The notes: generated from the sequence alone by a model not told the origin. DNA of 13,582 nt from Lachnospiraceae bacterium (GCA_900763175.1 CAAFJI010000171.1:1-13582), one strand, 5' to 3'. Positions 1 through 7,255 are shown, numbered from the stretch's first letter. Translations and numbers: made by a program.

Positions 1-71
1 GCCTGCGGCGGGTCGCTTCAGCGACATCTACCTTTCCGCCGCAGTGCAATCCTGCCCGACAGGGCTTTTTT
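1..71 (+). other. Structured non-coding segment ending in a weak terminator (cut by window edge)
   Basis: A 9-bp perfect stem pairs 3-11 (CTGCGGCGG) with 36-44 (CCGCCGCAG). It encloses a second perfect hairpin, GTCGC-TTCA-GCGAC, at 12-25. A short GCCC-GACA-GGGC hairpin at 54-65 follows and runs straight into six T (66-71), which reads as a small rho-independent terminator on the plus strand. No convincing reading frame crosses the segment. It could be the 3' end of a structured RNA gene lying to the left. It could equally be part of a dispersed palindromic repeat together with the adjoining inverted repeat at 66-114. I do not recognise an RNA family. The folding is seen directly; the function is unknown. 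Confidence 0.35.
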
Positions 72-114
72 ATGCAACAGGGGATTCCAACGGAATTTCC
101 TATTGCATAAAAAA
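66..114. repeat. Long inverted repeat, 23-bp arms with a 3-base loop
   Basis: Positions 66-88 pair with 92-114 around the loop AAC. There is one C/A mismatch (78/102) and two G/T wobbles. The outer ends are TTTTTTATGCAA on the left and TTGCATAAAAAA on the right. The T6 of the small terminator at 54-71 is also the left arm of this palindrome. A T-run lies inside the stem rather than after it, so it is not a classical terminator. The shape fits a REP- or MITE-like palindromic repeat, possibly joined to the structure at 1-65. Confidence 0.55.
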
Positions 115-124
115 TATTAAAAAG

Positions 125-170
125 AACCAGTGGGGCCTATTATTTAAAGCTTTCCACTGGTTTTTCTTTT
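125..170. terminator. Bidirectional rho-independent terminator
   Basis: A perfect 9-bp stem, AACCAGTGG at 125-133 with CCACTGGTT at 154-162, closes a 20-base loop. On the plus strand it is followed by a T-rich run (TTTTTCTTTTT). On the minus strand the stem is followed by CTTTTTAAT and more T. It lies 55 bases past the stop of the minus-strand membrane-protein gene ending at 218 and probably terminates it. It could also stop any plus-strand transcript entering from the left edge. Confidence 0.75.
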
Positions 171-217
171 TGTTGACAAAATCCAGAACTATACGCAAAT
201 TTGCTGTTCATATTCTG

Positions 218-1279
218 TCAACGCTTTTTCTTCTTTTTCTGCTGATAAGGGCTTGCGCTCTTTTTCTTTCTTTTGTTCTCTCCGTAGTAATCCTCCAGAT
301 ATTCCTCGATCACCTCATCCTCATCTACGCCATATTCATCCAGCAGTTCCTGAGTGTCCATATCCTCTTCACGCTCGTATTCATCCGAATATGGAGCTTC
401 CTGATAATTACCTCCATTCCGGTAATTGCCCTCCTGGTATCTTTCCTCAGCATAATTTTCATTTTGATAACTTCCATTCTGAAGATTTCTATTCTGGTAA
501 TTTCCATTTTGATACCCGTCCTCCGGATATCTTCTCCCAGCCGGGGAACCGCCGCCATACGGCCGGTCCTCCCTTCTGGAGCTATGTATCCGGACTCCGT
601 CCTGAGTATAATGGCCCTGACTTTTTCTCTGCTTTACCGGTCTGTATTCTTTCTCCGGTTCTTCATAGTCCTCTTCATAGTCGTCATACTTTGGTCTGTT
701 AATCGCAAACTGGATCAGCATTCCCACAAGGGCAAAGCCTACGGAGAATATAATGCCAAAAGGAATTTCCTCCATTTTCACCAGCTTGGCAGTGGCAAAG
801 CCAGACAGCACACCACCTAAAATGCTGGTTCCCACTATAATCACTTCCCGCTCAAACTTAAGGGCAAGAAAACCAATTCCAACTCCTACAAGCAGACAGA
901 TAAAGAAGGTAAAGGAAGTAGTAGGATGAATAATATAGACAGTCAGAAGCAACCCGATTCCAGCCCCCATAATAAAAATACCAGCCTTAAATATAACAAA
1001 AGCTATGATTGCCAAAAGTATTCCGGCACCTGCCATTCCTGCTACGTAAAGCCCCTTGCTGCCCGCACCCATCTGGTAAACGCCAAACAGTCCGGCTGCC
1101 GCTCCCAGAAGGAATCCAAAGATCATCATCCAGAATCGCAAAAGCCGATAACCAAGGATACAATTTAAAAGTCCGAATACCAGTACTACAGAAAAAGCAA
1201 CCAATGCCAAGGTTCCTGCTGCCTGCATATCGTGAATACGCCCTGCAATATTCAGGGCATTTCTTAAAATTTCCGTCAT
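218..1279 (-). CDS. Seven-span DUF4203-type membrane protein with charged, repeat-bearing C-terminal tail
   Basis: This 353-residue protein has two parts. Residues ~25-193 are strongly hydrophobic and split into about seven membrane spans with many Gly/Ala packing positions (for example GLLLTVYII and VGVGIGFLAL). That resembles the TMEM198/TM7SF3-like DUF4203 family, whose biochemical role is unknown. Residues ~195-353 are entirely polar: an acidic Asp/Glu/Tyr stretch, an Arg/Lys/Ser segment, a Tyr/Gln/Asn/Gly repeat (~256-292), a very acidic stretch (~302-332) and a lysine-rich end (KKKKKR). The ATG at 1279 is supported by AAAGGAGG at 1286-1293. The nearest upstream gene on this strand ends at 1466, with a 150-bp repeat element between, so co-transcription is uncertain. 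A TGGTATAGA extended -10-like site at 1298-1306 is very close to the ribosome site and is doubtful. The family call is moderately sure; the tail function is unknown. Confidence 0.8.
   Translation of the reverse strand: MTEILRNALNIAGRIHDMQAAGTLALVAFSVVLVFGLLNCILGYRLLRFWMMIFGFLLGAAAGLFGVYQMGAGSKGLYVAGMAGAGILLAIIAFVIFKAGIFIMGAGIGLLLTVYIIHPTTSFTFFICLLVGVGIGFLALKFEREVIIVGTSILGGVLSGFATAKLVKMEEIPFGIIFSVGFALVGMLIQFAINRPKYDDYEEDYEEPEKEYRPVKQRKSQGHYTQDGVRIHSSRREDRPYGGGSPAGRRYPEDGYQNGNYQNRNLQNGSYQNENYAEERYQEGNYRNGGNYQEAPYSDEYEREEDMDTQELLDEYGVDEDEVIEEYLEDYYGENKRKKKSASPYQQKKKKKR
404..514 (-). repeat. Tandem Tyr-Gln-Asn-Gly-Asn repeat region in the membrane-protein tail
   Basis: Codons ~256-292 of the membrane protein encode degenerate five-residue units of the form Y-Q-N-x-N (YQNGN, YQNRN, LQNGS, YQNEN, then looser YAEER, YQEGN, YRNGG copies). 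At DNA level this is an imperfect 15-base tandem repeat rich in ATTCTG/ATTTTC-type blocks on the plus strand. Such repeats expand and contract by slippage, so tail length may differ between strains. Confidence 0.6.
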
Positions 1280-1311
1280 TTTAGGCCTCCTTTCGTTTCT
1301 ATACCAAAGCC

Positions 1312-1461
1312 TGTTTAAAAAATCATTCCTGCAATCTGCACGCCCAACTTTGCGGTATATTTTGCCCGAATTCGGTTGCCGTAGCCCGCTACAGCGCCCT
1401 CATTCGTACAAAATCTCCGATAAATTGCGACGCACGCCTTGCAGAAAGCATTTTTCAAACA
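1312..1461. mobile_element. MITE-like palindromic element, ~150 bp (family A)
   Basis: The ends are imperfect inverted repeats of about 21 bases: TGTTTAAAAAATCATTCCTG at the left, and on the other strand TGTTTGAAAAATGCTTTCTG at the right. The middle carries a GTAGC-CC-GCTAC mini-hairpin (1381-1392). No reading frame fits it. It fills almost the whole gap between the transglutaminase stop (1466) and the ribosome site of the membrane-protein gene. No clear target duplication is visible. A second copy of its terminal sequence occurs at 7413-7441, which supports a dispersed repeat rather than a gene-specific leader. Confidence 0.6.
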
Positions 1462-1465
1462 CACC

Positions 1466-2710
1466 CTAAAACATATAATAAATGGTTTTCATATTCTCCA
1501 GAATACCATAATGATATTCCACCTGGCTCATCCCATACAGGCTCATATAATACCTGGCCACCTCCTGAATGGCATCCCCGTTGATCCAATCTGCCTTGAC
1601 CTGCTCAAACGCAGACTGATCAGAAAACTTAAACCGTATAACAGCAGCCCCATTGTCAAGACGCATTCTGCAGTAGGCAGCAATTTCCTGATAATCATAG
1701 CTGTCAAAGCATCCCTGATTAAGTACATAAAAGTTCTTAGCAGTTGCGGTACAGGCTGGTACAGCAAATTCCCCAGATGGCGTATAAGTCATCTCATATT
1801 CCCAGGGAAACGGACACAGATAATCATAGATAATCGTCTTATGCTCCGCAAGCTGTACTGCGTCTCCCTCCAGAAACTCAGGCTGATCTCCATTGGTCAC
1901 ATCAAAATAATAATATTCTCCATCAAGAGTGATGATGTTCCAGGCATGCCCCTCTGTGCTTCCTGCCGTCTTTCCTTCTACATAAATACAGGGAATTCCA
2001 AAATATTCCAGCAGATACTGGGCAGCTCCGGCATAGCCGGCACACACGGCCTGCTTTTTCCAGAAAATGCCAGCCATACTCTGGTCATCCTCCGATTCCA
2101 CATATTCCGCATTGTCAATCAGGTATGTATACACCGTCTTGGCTTTCTCGTAATCATCAGCCCCCTCCGGAAGGAGCTGCTGTACTGCCAAACAGGCTGC
2201 ATCTGCTGCCTGCTGGATTTCTTCCATTTCTGTATCCGTATAGCTATAACCCGGAGAAAACAGGCAGTAATTTCCATTGGAAAAGGTTGTCTTGTAAACC
2301 TGCTTGCGATTATGTACCCAGAACAGTTCCGGATGATCCATCAACACAGCATGATACACCTTATTTACCGTATTGTCATCATAAATCGTAAGATAAAATT
2401 CGGATTTCCGTGCCCGGATGCCCGCAAGCATCTCCCGATATCCCCGCTGCTCTTCCTCGTTTAGAAGGCCAAAATAGTATTCCTGATGACCGGTATCTGT
2501 CAGTGCCACCTCCTGCCTTCTTAGCTCCCGAATCTCCTTTGGCTCCCCGGAGAATATTTCCGGCGCATAGTCTGTAAGTGTGTTACCAATTTCCTGAAAC
2601 CAGTCAGAGGAAAGTCGGTAGCCATTTCCATACAGGTAAAGCCCTCCCAGGCAAATGCAAAGAAGCAGGATGATAACAGGAATAAATTTCCAGGGTTTTC
2701 TTCTTTTCAT
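1466..2710 (-). CDS. Membrane-anchored transglutaminase-like (papain-fold) protein
   Basis: This 414-residue protein begins with a positively charged stretch (MKRRKPWK) and a single hydrophobic span (~9-27). With no clear cleavage site it is probably an anchored extracytoplasmic protein. The transglutaminase-like core lies at ~185-275 and shows the full triad: Cys223 in AVCAGYA, His255 in EGHAWN and Asp270 in YYYFDVTNGD. Family members act as cysteine proteases, amidases or cross-linking enzymes; the reaction here cannot be read from sequence. Residues ~280-414 are a C-terminal extension I cannot assign. It is the last gene of a four-gene operon: its AAGGAG site overlaps the stop of the upstream ATPase gene, with only 9 bases between. 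Transglutaminase-like genes are known neighbours of MoxR/VWA modules, usually with DUF58-type VWA proteins. The ATG start is clear. Confidence 0.85.
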   Translation of the reverse strand: MKRRKPWKFIPVIILLLCICLGGLYLYGNGYRLSSDWFQEIGNTLTDYAPEIFSGEPKEIRELRRQEVALTDTGHQEYYFGLLNEEEQRGYREMLAGIRARKSEFYLTIYDDNTVNKVYHAVLMDHPELFWVHNRKQVYKTTFSNGNYCLFSPGYSYTDTEMEEIQQAADAACLAVQQLLPEGADDYEKAKTVYTYLIDNAEYVESEDDQSMAGIFWKKQAVCAGYAGAAQYLLEYFGIPCIYVEGKTAGSTEGHAWNIITLDGEYYYFDVTNGDQPEFLEGDAVQLAEHKTIIYDYLCPFPWEYEMTYTPSGEFAVPACTATAKNFYVLNQGCFDSYDYQEIAAYCRMRLDNGAAVIRFKFSDQSAFEQVKADWINGDAIQEVARYYMSLYGMSQVEYHYGILENMKTIYYMF

Positions 2711-2719
2711 TCAGACTCC

Positions 2720-4231
2720 TTACCAAAGCTGCCGGATTCTCTCCAGAATATCTCTGGTATTTTCACGGAACAGCAGCTCCTTGTTATATCGATAATATCT
2801 TTCACAGGAGTACTCCTGTAAGAAATAGATAGCAGGCTGGCTGGTATTCAACTCTGTGATAAATACCACCAGCTCCTGACCGCCGGAAAATGCACTTTCC
2901 ATAAAATCAAACACATATTCCAGCATCCTGGACGTCTTATCAAAAATACTGTCGCAATCTGCTTTTTCCTGGTTAAACCAGTCACGCAAAAGAGAAAATG
3001 CCTTCTCGCCATCTTCTGCATTCTCCTTTTTCAAATTGATCAGGTAGCTTTCCAAAGTATCCAGTATCTGCTGCTTTTGATGGCACTCCTCCCTTGACAA
3101 AATTCCAGCCTTCTTCTGGCTGTCAAAATCTGCCTGACAGGAGTTTTTCACATCCTCCAGGTAAACAAGGGGCTGATCCTTCTGGCTGCCCATAAGAAAC
3201 TCCTTGCCTTCCTTTAAGATTTTGAATAAAGAAGCCAGCTTCTTCTCCTTCCACCACACAGCTTGAAAGGCCTTATTAAGCCTGGAAAGAAGCAGGCCTG
3301 TAACACTAAGCCTCTCATCAAAGGAAGCGTGTGCCGCTTTTTTCACAAGAATATCGTCAATATGGCCTTTCAAGACTTCATCAATCTGGTAATCTGTACG
3401 ATATTTGTAGAACAGTTCCAGATAGTTAGCGAAATCACGGGCAATCTGCGGGTGCTGGATATACTGCCCTGCCACCTCACGATCCACTGTTTTGTCCAGC
3501 TTTTCATAAACCTGTATCAGCCTTGACAGGTCCTCCCAGCCTCTTGGAGTGGCAAAATTTTTCCCATCAACCGTGCTTTCCATGCGGTAGAAATTGGCTG
3601 GCCTGGTGTTCAGATATGAGATGACCGCAGGATGTACCCCAGCTCTATAAGCATATTCTCTCCAGGCATCAAAATCCGGCTCCACCTGTATCTTCTTCAC
3701 ACGGTCCATAGTTACCACATCAAATTCCCGGACAGATTTGTTGTATTCCGGCGGATTTCCTGCTGCCACGATCAGCCAGCCTTCTGGTATCTTATGGCTT
3801 CCAAAGGTTTTGCACTGAAGGAACTGCAGCATGGCCGGCGCCAGTGTCTCAGAAACACAGTTGATCTCATCTATAAACAGGATTCCCTCTCTCAAACCAG
3901 ATTCCTGGATCTTTTCATAAATGGATGCCACGATCTCACTCATGGTGTACTGGGTAATGGCCATTTCCTTCCCGCCAAACTCCTTCTTAGAAATAAAAGG
4001 AAGACCAATGGCGCTCTGTCTGGTATGGTGGGTGATGGTATAAGATACAAGACCTATTTTACACTCTCTTGCAATCTGTTCCATAATCTGAGTTTTCCCG
4101 ATTCCCGGAGCACCGATCAAAAAGACCGGACGCTGAGCCATCACAGGGATCTCATATTCTCCATATTCATTTTTCAGGAGATAAGCCTCAATGGTATTTT
4201 TTATCTCCTCTTTTGCTCGCTTAATATTCAT
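2720..4231 (-). CDS. MoxR-like AAA+ ATPase
   Basis: This 503-residue cytosolic ATPase has the AAA core in its first ~280 residues. The Walker A motif is GAPGIGKT at 40-47, Walker B is ILFIDEIN with Asp121/Glu122, the sensor-1 asparagine is in AAGNPPEYN (Asn159), and a likely arginine finger sits in VTMDRVKK (Arg177). The layout matches MoxR-type ATPases, which remodel or activate partner proteins with the help of a VWA-domain partner. The C-terminal ~220 residues are mostly helical-looking and charged, with no family I can name. The gene starts inside the end of the VWA gene (11-base overlap), with a modest GAGGA site 8 bases before the ATG, so translational coupling is likely. The transglutaminase gene follows 9 bases later. 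Confidence 0.88.
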   Translation of the reverse strand: MNIKRAKEEIKNTIEAYLLKNEYGEYEIPVMAQRPVFLIGAPGIGKTQIMEQIARECKIGLVSYTITHHTRQSAIGLPFISKKEFGGKEMAITQYTMSEIVASIYEKIQESGLREGILFIDEINCVSETLAPAMLQFLQCKTFGSHKIPEGWLIVAAGNPPEYNKSVREFDVVTMDRVKKIQVEPDFDAWREYAYRAGVHPAVISYLNTRPANFYRMESTVDGKNFATPRGWEDLSRLIQVYEKLDKTVDREVAGQYIQHPQIARDFANYLELFYKYRTDYQIDEVLKGHIDDILVKKAAHASFDERLSVTGLLLSRLNKAFQAVWWKEKKLASLFKILKEGKEFLMGSQKDQPLVYLEDVKNSCQADFDSQKKAGILSREECHQKQQILDTLESYLINLKKENAEDGEKAFSLLRDWFNQEKADCDSIFDKTSRMLEYVFDFMESAFSGGQELVVFITELNTSQPAIYFLQEYSCERYYRYNKELLFRENTRDILERIRQLW

Positions 4232-5603
4232 GTTCTAAGTCCTCGCTGTCAAGAATTAATTTTATTGCCCACGTCGGCACATCAATGTCCTGATAATCTT
4301 CCTTCATAAAAACAAAGGCAGTCTCGTAAGGAGGCATTTTTGCCGGATAAATGCCATATCCATCGGTAAAATAGATCAGTCCCCGAAGCCTGGTAAATCT
4401 TTTTTCCCTCAACAGCTGTTCCACATATGCAAATGCAGGACGAAAGTCCGTTCCGCCGCCTCCTTTTACTGTAAAATCAGCCATATATCTTTTCAGCTGC
4501 TCCATATTCTCAATAAGGACATCGGACTGCACCTTCTCGTCGCACTGAAGAATATGCACCTGGATTCTTCGGGAATAGCTCTCAGATTCTGAAAGGACAC
4601 TGCAGGTTTCCTCCAGAAATTTCTGAACCAGCTCTCCCTTGCAGGACATGGAAGTATCGATAACTACTACGAAATCCTCCACTTTCCGCTCTTCCTTTGT
4701 TTCCAGAGGCTCGATTAACGGCATATTTCCATAAAGATTCATTCCATAATTGTAAAATATATAATCAAAAGTGTCCATATCCACTTTCATTTCTTCTTTT
4801 AAGACAGAGAATTTTCTGAGAAAATCTCTATAATCATAACGATGACGGTTCTCTGCACGAAGCTGCTCTGCCAGAACTTCTCCATCCTGGCCCGCTTCCT
4901 TGGAAAAGGTTTCCATTTCCGTCTGCATCCGGTTTTTAATGTCATCCCACTCTTTTTTCTTTTGCACCATCTGCGGGTTCTCAGGACGGCTGTCGTACCA
5001 TTTGCTGTGATCATCCTGATAAAATTCCCTGCGAAGCTCCTGAAGCTTTGCCTCCGGCAGGCGAAGGGTCTGAAGCTTCCGGTAAATGCGCTGGGCTGTC
5101 ATTACCTTTCCATCCTCCAGGATCAGAGAAAGAGCCTGTCTTTTTCCCATAGAAACAGGCTGGTGAACACATTTTAAATGCAGTCCATCAATAATAGTTT
5201 CCACAGCAATGTCACAGGCCAGATTCCAGTACTGCTGGTCATCTTTAAATTTTCCCTCGCTGTCCCTTTCTGGAAAAACATGAAGAAAAATACAGTGCAA
5301 AAGGCTGTGAAAATAAACACGGTTGATCCTCTGTGGATCTTTTCGGAATAGCTCCATAAGATCTTCCGGCTGATAATAAAGGAAAGTTCCATCTGTTCCA
5401 ACAGGATGCACCCCCATATTGCCCTGAAAGTGCAGGCCAGAAAGGGCACAGTCCAGGAAACGCATATTCAGATACAGCTGATTTCTCGCCCCTGCCAGAA
5501 TATCATGGCAGATTCCTTCTGCCTGGATGGCGCGATTTTGTGCAGTGTGAACTGGATTAATCCCGTAATCAGGATTTGATCCTTCTTTTTCTAACTCACT
5601 CAT
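4221..5603 (-). CDS. VWA-domain protein with degenerate metallopeptidase-like N-terminal module (DUF2201-like)
   Basis: This 460-residue protein has no signal peptide. The N-terminal half (~20-140) resembles the putative metallopeptidase module of DUF2201-type proteins. Where an HExxH zinc site is expected it has HSLLH (99-103), followed by His108 and then WNLACD (Asp131), so the catalytic glutamate is a serine. A charged linker (~185-270) follows. The C-terminal VWA domain (~308-450) has a complete metal-ion-dependent adhesion site: DTSMS (Asp316, Ser318, Ser320), Thr385 in GGGGTDFRP and Asp414 in YFTDGYG. It is expected to act as the adaptor that links the adjacent MoxR ATPase to its target. 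The gene overlaps the LRR gene by ATGA and the ATPase gene by 11 bases. The ribosome site AAGGAG lies about 12 bases before the ATG, rather far, so coupling to the upstream gene probably matters. Confidence 0.85.
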   Translation of the reverse strand: MSELEKEGSNPDYGINPVHTAQNRAIQAEGICHDILAGARNQLYLNMRFLDCALSGLHFQGNMGVHPVGTDGTFLYYQPEDLMELFRKDPQRINRVYFHSLLHCIFLHVFPERDSEGKFKDDQQYWNLACDIAVETIIDGLHLKCVHQPVSMGKRQALSLILEDGKVMTAQRIYRKLQTLRLPEAKLQELRREFYQDDHSKWYDSRPENPQMVQKKKEWDDIKNRMQTEMETFSKEAGQDGEVLAEQLRAENRHRYDYRDFLRKFSVLKEEMKVDMDTFDYIFYNYGMNLYGNMPLIEPLETKEERKVEDFVVVIDTSMSCKGELVQKFLEETCSVLSESESYSRRIQVHILQCDEKVQSDVLIENMEQLKRYMADFTVKGGGGTDFRPAFAYVEQLLREKRFTRLRGLIYFTDGYGIYPAKMPPYETAFVFMKEDYQDIDVPTWAIKLILDSEDLEHEY

Positions 5604-6487
5604 AGCTCAAAGCTTCTCCTTTTTGACGGAAAATGAATGCGCTGATAGTCCATCAGCATACTGAGGATCTCCGAAGCGTGAACCTTCGCCGCACAGTCTG
5701 TAAGCCTTGTAAAAAGTTCTCTCTGGCTCTCATCCGGAGGACAGGTATGAAAAAGCCAGTCTATCTCTTTCTCTCTTTTCTGACAGATAAGTGCCATTCC
5801 CACTTCTTCCAGATGCTCCCTCAGATAATACTCATACTGTTCTTTCGCCCTATCTGTAAGACCTGCAGGCCACATCAGGCGGCCTAGGACCATCTCACAG
5901 ACGAAATCCGGAGATTCCTGGGCATGGGCCATTTCAAAGCGCTTATCGTATTCCAGGAAATTAAATATTTTTCCCTGAAAACAGTTCCGATAATAAAGAC
6001 CGCTTCCGTGAATCTCCGTCATCAGAATCCTGGCAGGTGTATTTTCCACACCTTCCTCATAGTATTCTGGAAACCACAGAAGTGCTTCCACTTCTCCATA
6101 GAGATGTACCCGAAGCTCCTCTCCTACCTCTGACAGAATTTCCTTAAGTCCGGATTCCTGGCCGTTCATTTGTATCTCCAGTTTCCGTATTCCATGACAA
6201 CCGGTGAAAGCTCCACTTCCAAGGTCTGTAAAATCACTGGAAAACCACAGCTCTTCCAGCTTTCTGCAGTTGTAAAAGCCGTATCTGCCGATTTTTTTCA
6301 CTCCCTGGGGAATGCGGATAACCTGGCAGTTCTTTCCAGAAAACAGATATGCCCCCAATTCTGTTATGGGAATTCCTTCTACTTCCCGGGGAATTTCCAC
6401 AATCTGGGGATTTCCTTCCAGTTCTGTAACAATTCCATGATTTTTTTGTATTTCAATGGTAAAACCACTGTCTGTGTGTATCTTCAT
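5600..6487 (-). CDS. BspA-type leucine-rich-repeat protein, cytosolic
   Basis: This 295-residue protein has BspA/LRR_5-type repeats at ~20-110, seen as IPREVEGIPITELGAYLF, then VIRIPQGVKKIGRYGFYNC, then LEELWFSSDFTDLGSGAF. Most BspA-type proteins are exported, but this one starts MKIHTDSGFTIEIQ with no signal peptide or membrane span, so it is probably cytosolic. The C-terminal ~150 residues are non-repeat, rich in Glu, Tyr and Trp, and match nothing I know. It is the first gene of the operon, with a GGAG site 8 bases before the ATG, and it overlaps the VWA gene by 4 bases (ATGA). A protein-recognition role for the MoxR/VWA machine is a reasonable guess from context only. I found no convincing -35/-10 pair in the 129-base gap upstream on this strand. 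Confidence 0.8.
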   Translation of the reverse strand: MKIHTDSGFTIEIQKNHGIVTELEGNPQIVEIPREVEGIPITELGAYLFSGKNCQVIRIPQGVKKIGRYGFYNCRKLEELWFSSDFTDLGSGAFTGCHGIRKLEIQMNGQESGLKEILSEVGEELRVHLYGEVEALLWFPEYYEEGVENTPARILMTEIHGSGLYYRNCFQGKIFNFLEYDKRFEMAHAQESPDFVCEMVLGRLMWPAGLTDRAKEQYEYYLREHLEEVGMALICQKREKEIDWLFHTCPPDESQRELFTRLTDCAAKVHASEILSMLMDYQRIHFPSKRRSFEL

Positions 6488-6508
6488 ACTGTTTACTCCA
6501 AAAAAAGG

Positions 6509-6537
6509 TTGCTATTTTTTCTCAATACGATTAAACT
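6509..6537 (+). promoter_or_regulatory. Candidate sigma-A promoter for the PduL-type gene
   Basis: TTGCTA (6509-6514) and TAAACT (6532-6537) are 17 bases apart, which would give a leader of about 73 bases before the ATG at 6617. The -10 is imperfect, so this is only a candidate. It is the best pair in the divergent intergenic region. Confidence 0.35.
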
Positions 6538-6616
6538 CAAAAAGAAAACTCTTGATGCGCAGGGAACTCTATTTCTTCGGCATCTTTTTATTTCATGAAT
6601 ATCGGAGGAAATTCTC

Positions 6617-7255
6617 ATGAGTACCAAAATCCCAATTGAAACGTCAGCCAGGCACATCCATATCTCCCAGGAAGATTTTCATTTCCTGTTTGGAGATACT
6701 GCCCAGCTTCACTACATAAAAGAATTAAGCCAGCCAGGACAATATCTCTGCCAGGAACGTCTTACGGTAAAAGGTCCTAAGGGCGAGTACAGCAATATGG
6801 CCATTCTCGGTCCTTTCCGCAAAGAAACCCAGATAGAGCTCTCTCTTACTGACACAAGAAAAATCGGACTTCCTGGCGTGATCCGCCAGTCCGGTGATAC
6901 AGACGGATCCCCGGGATGCACCCTGATCGGACCGTTAGGCGAGCTTACCACTTCTCATGGCGTGATCGTTGCCAAGCGACATATCCACATGACTCCTGCA
7001 GATGCTGTTGCCCTCAAGGTGAAAGATAATGATGAGGTTTTCGTCCTTACCAAAAGCTATGGCCGTGCCCTTATTTATGCAGATGTGGTGGTCCGTGTAG
7101 ACTGGAATTACCGCCTTGCCATGCATGTAGATACCGATGAGGCCAATGCCTTTTCCAGTGATAAGGATCCCTATGGAGTTATTGTAAAATTTTTTGATGA
7201 TAATTACAATACAGATAAATGGATTGAGGATGTTTTATCTGGCATTAACCGCTAG
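6617..7255 (+). CDS. pduL: PduL-type phosphate acyltransferase (phosphotransacylase)
   Basis: This 212-residue protein matches the PduL fold, which transfers an acyl group between CoA and phosphate (propanoyl- or acetyl-phosphate formation) and is unrelated to Pta. Two beta-barrel halves each carry the zinc-binding R-H-x-H motif: ARHIHIS (His13, His15) and KRHIHMT (His122, His124). A third likely ligand is His170 in AMHVDTDEANAF. The conserved IRQSGD and SPG segments (~89-100) are present, Arg90 being a likely phosphate contact. The protein starts directly with the barrel, so it lacks the N-terminal peptide that targets PduL to a microcompartment shell, and no shell or diol-dehydratase genes are nearby. 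It is therefore probably a free cytosolic acetate/propionate-pathway enzyme; the acyl specificity is not readable. GGAGGAA lies 6 bases before the ATG. The TAG stop is also part of the CTAG that flanks the following repeat element. Confidence 0.85.
   Translation: MSTKIPIETSARHIHISQEDFHFLFGDTAQLHYIKELSQPGQYLCQERLTVKGPKGEYSNMAILGPFRKETQIELSLTDTRKIGLPGVIRQSGDTDGSPGCTLIGPLGELTTSHGVIVAKRHIHMTPADAVALKVKDNDEVFVLTKSYGRALIYADVVVRVDWNYRLAMHVDTDEANAFSSDKDPYGVIVKFFDDNYNTDKWIEDVLSGINR

Noticed and set aside
172..190. TTGACA hexamer near the left end
   Set aside because: No -10 sequence lies at 16-18 bases, and it points into the antisense of the membrane-protein gene.
404..514. Regular repeats that might suggest a CRISPR array
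   Set aside because: The units are ~15 bases, in frame with coding sequence, and have no spacers.
44..820. Plus-strand open frame of 258 codons rich in Phe, Ile and Leu
   Set aside because: It is antisense to the repeat and acidic tail of the membrane-protein gene at 218-1279, whose ribosome site and domain structure are clear; the hydrophobic composition is the mirror of Glu/Lys/Asn codons.
1298..1306. Extended -10-like TGGTATAGA upstream of the membrane-protein gene
   Set aside because: Transcription would start inside or next to the ribosome site and the -35 is poor, so it is unlikely to be used.
1439..2464. Plus-strand open frame of 341 codons
   Set aside because: It is antisense to the transglutaminase-like gene with intact Cys-His-Asp motifs, and has no ribosome site or recognisable domain.
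6554..6589. Possible attenuator in the pduL leader (GATGC...GCATC followed by TTTTTATTT)
   Set aside because: The stem is only 5 bp with a 19-base loop, too weak to call a terminator or riboswitch.
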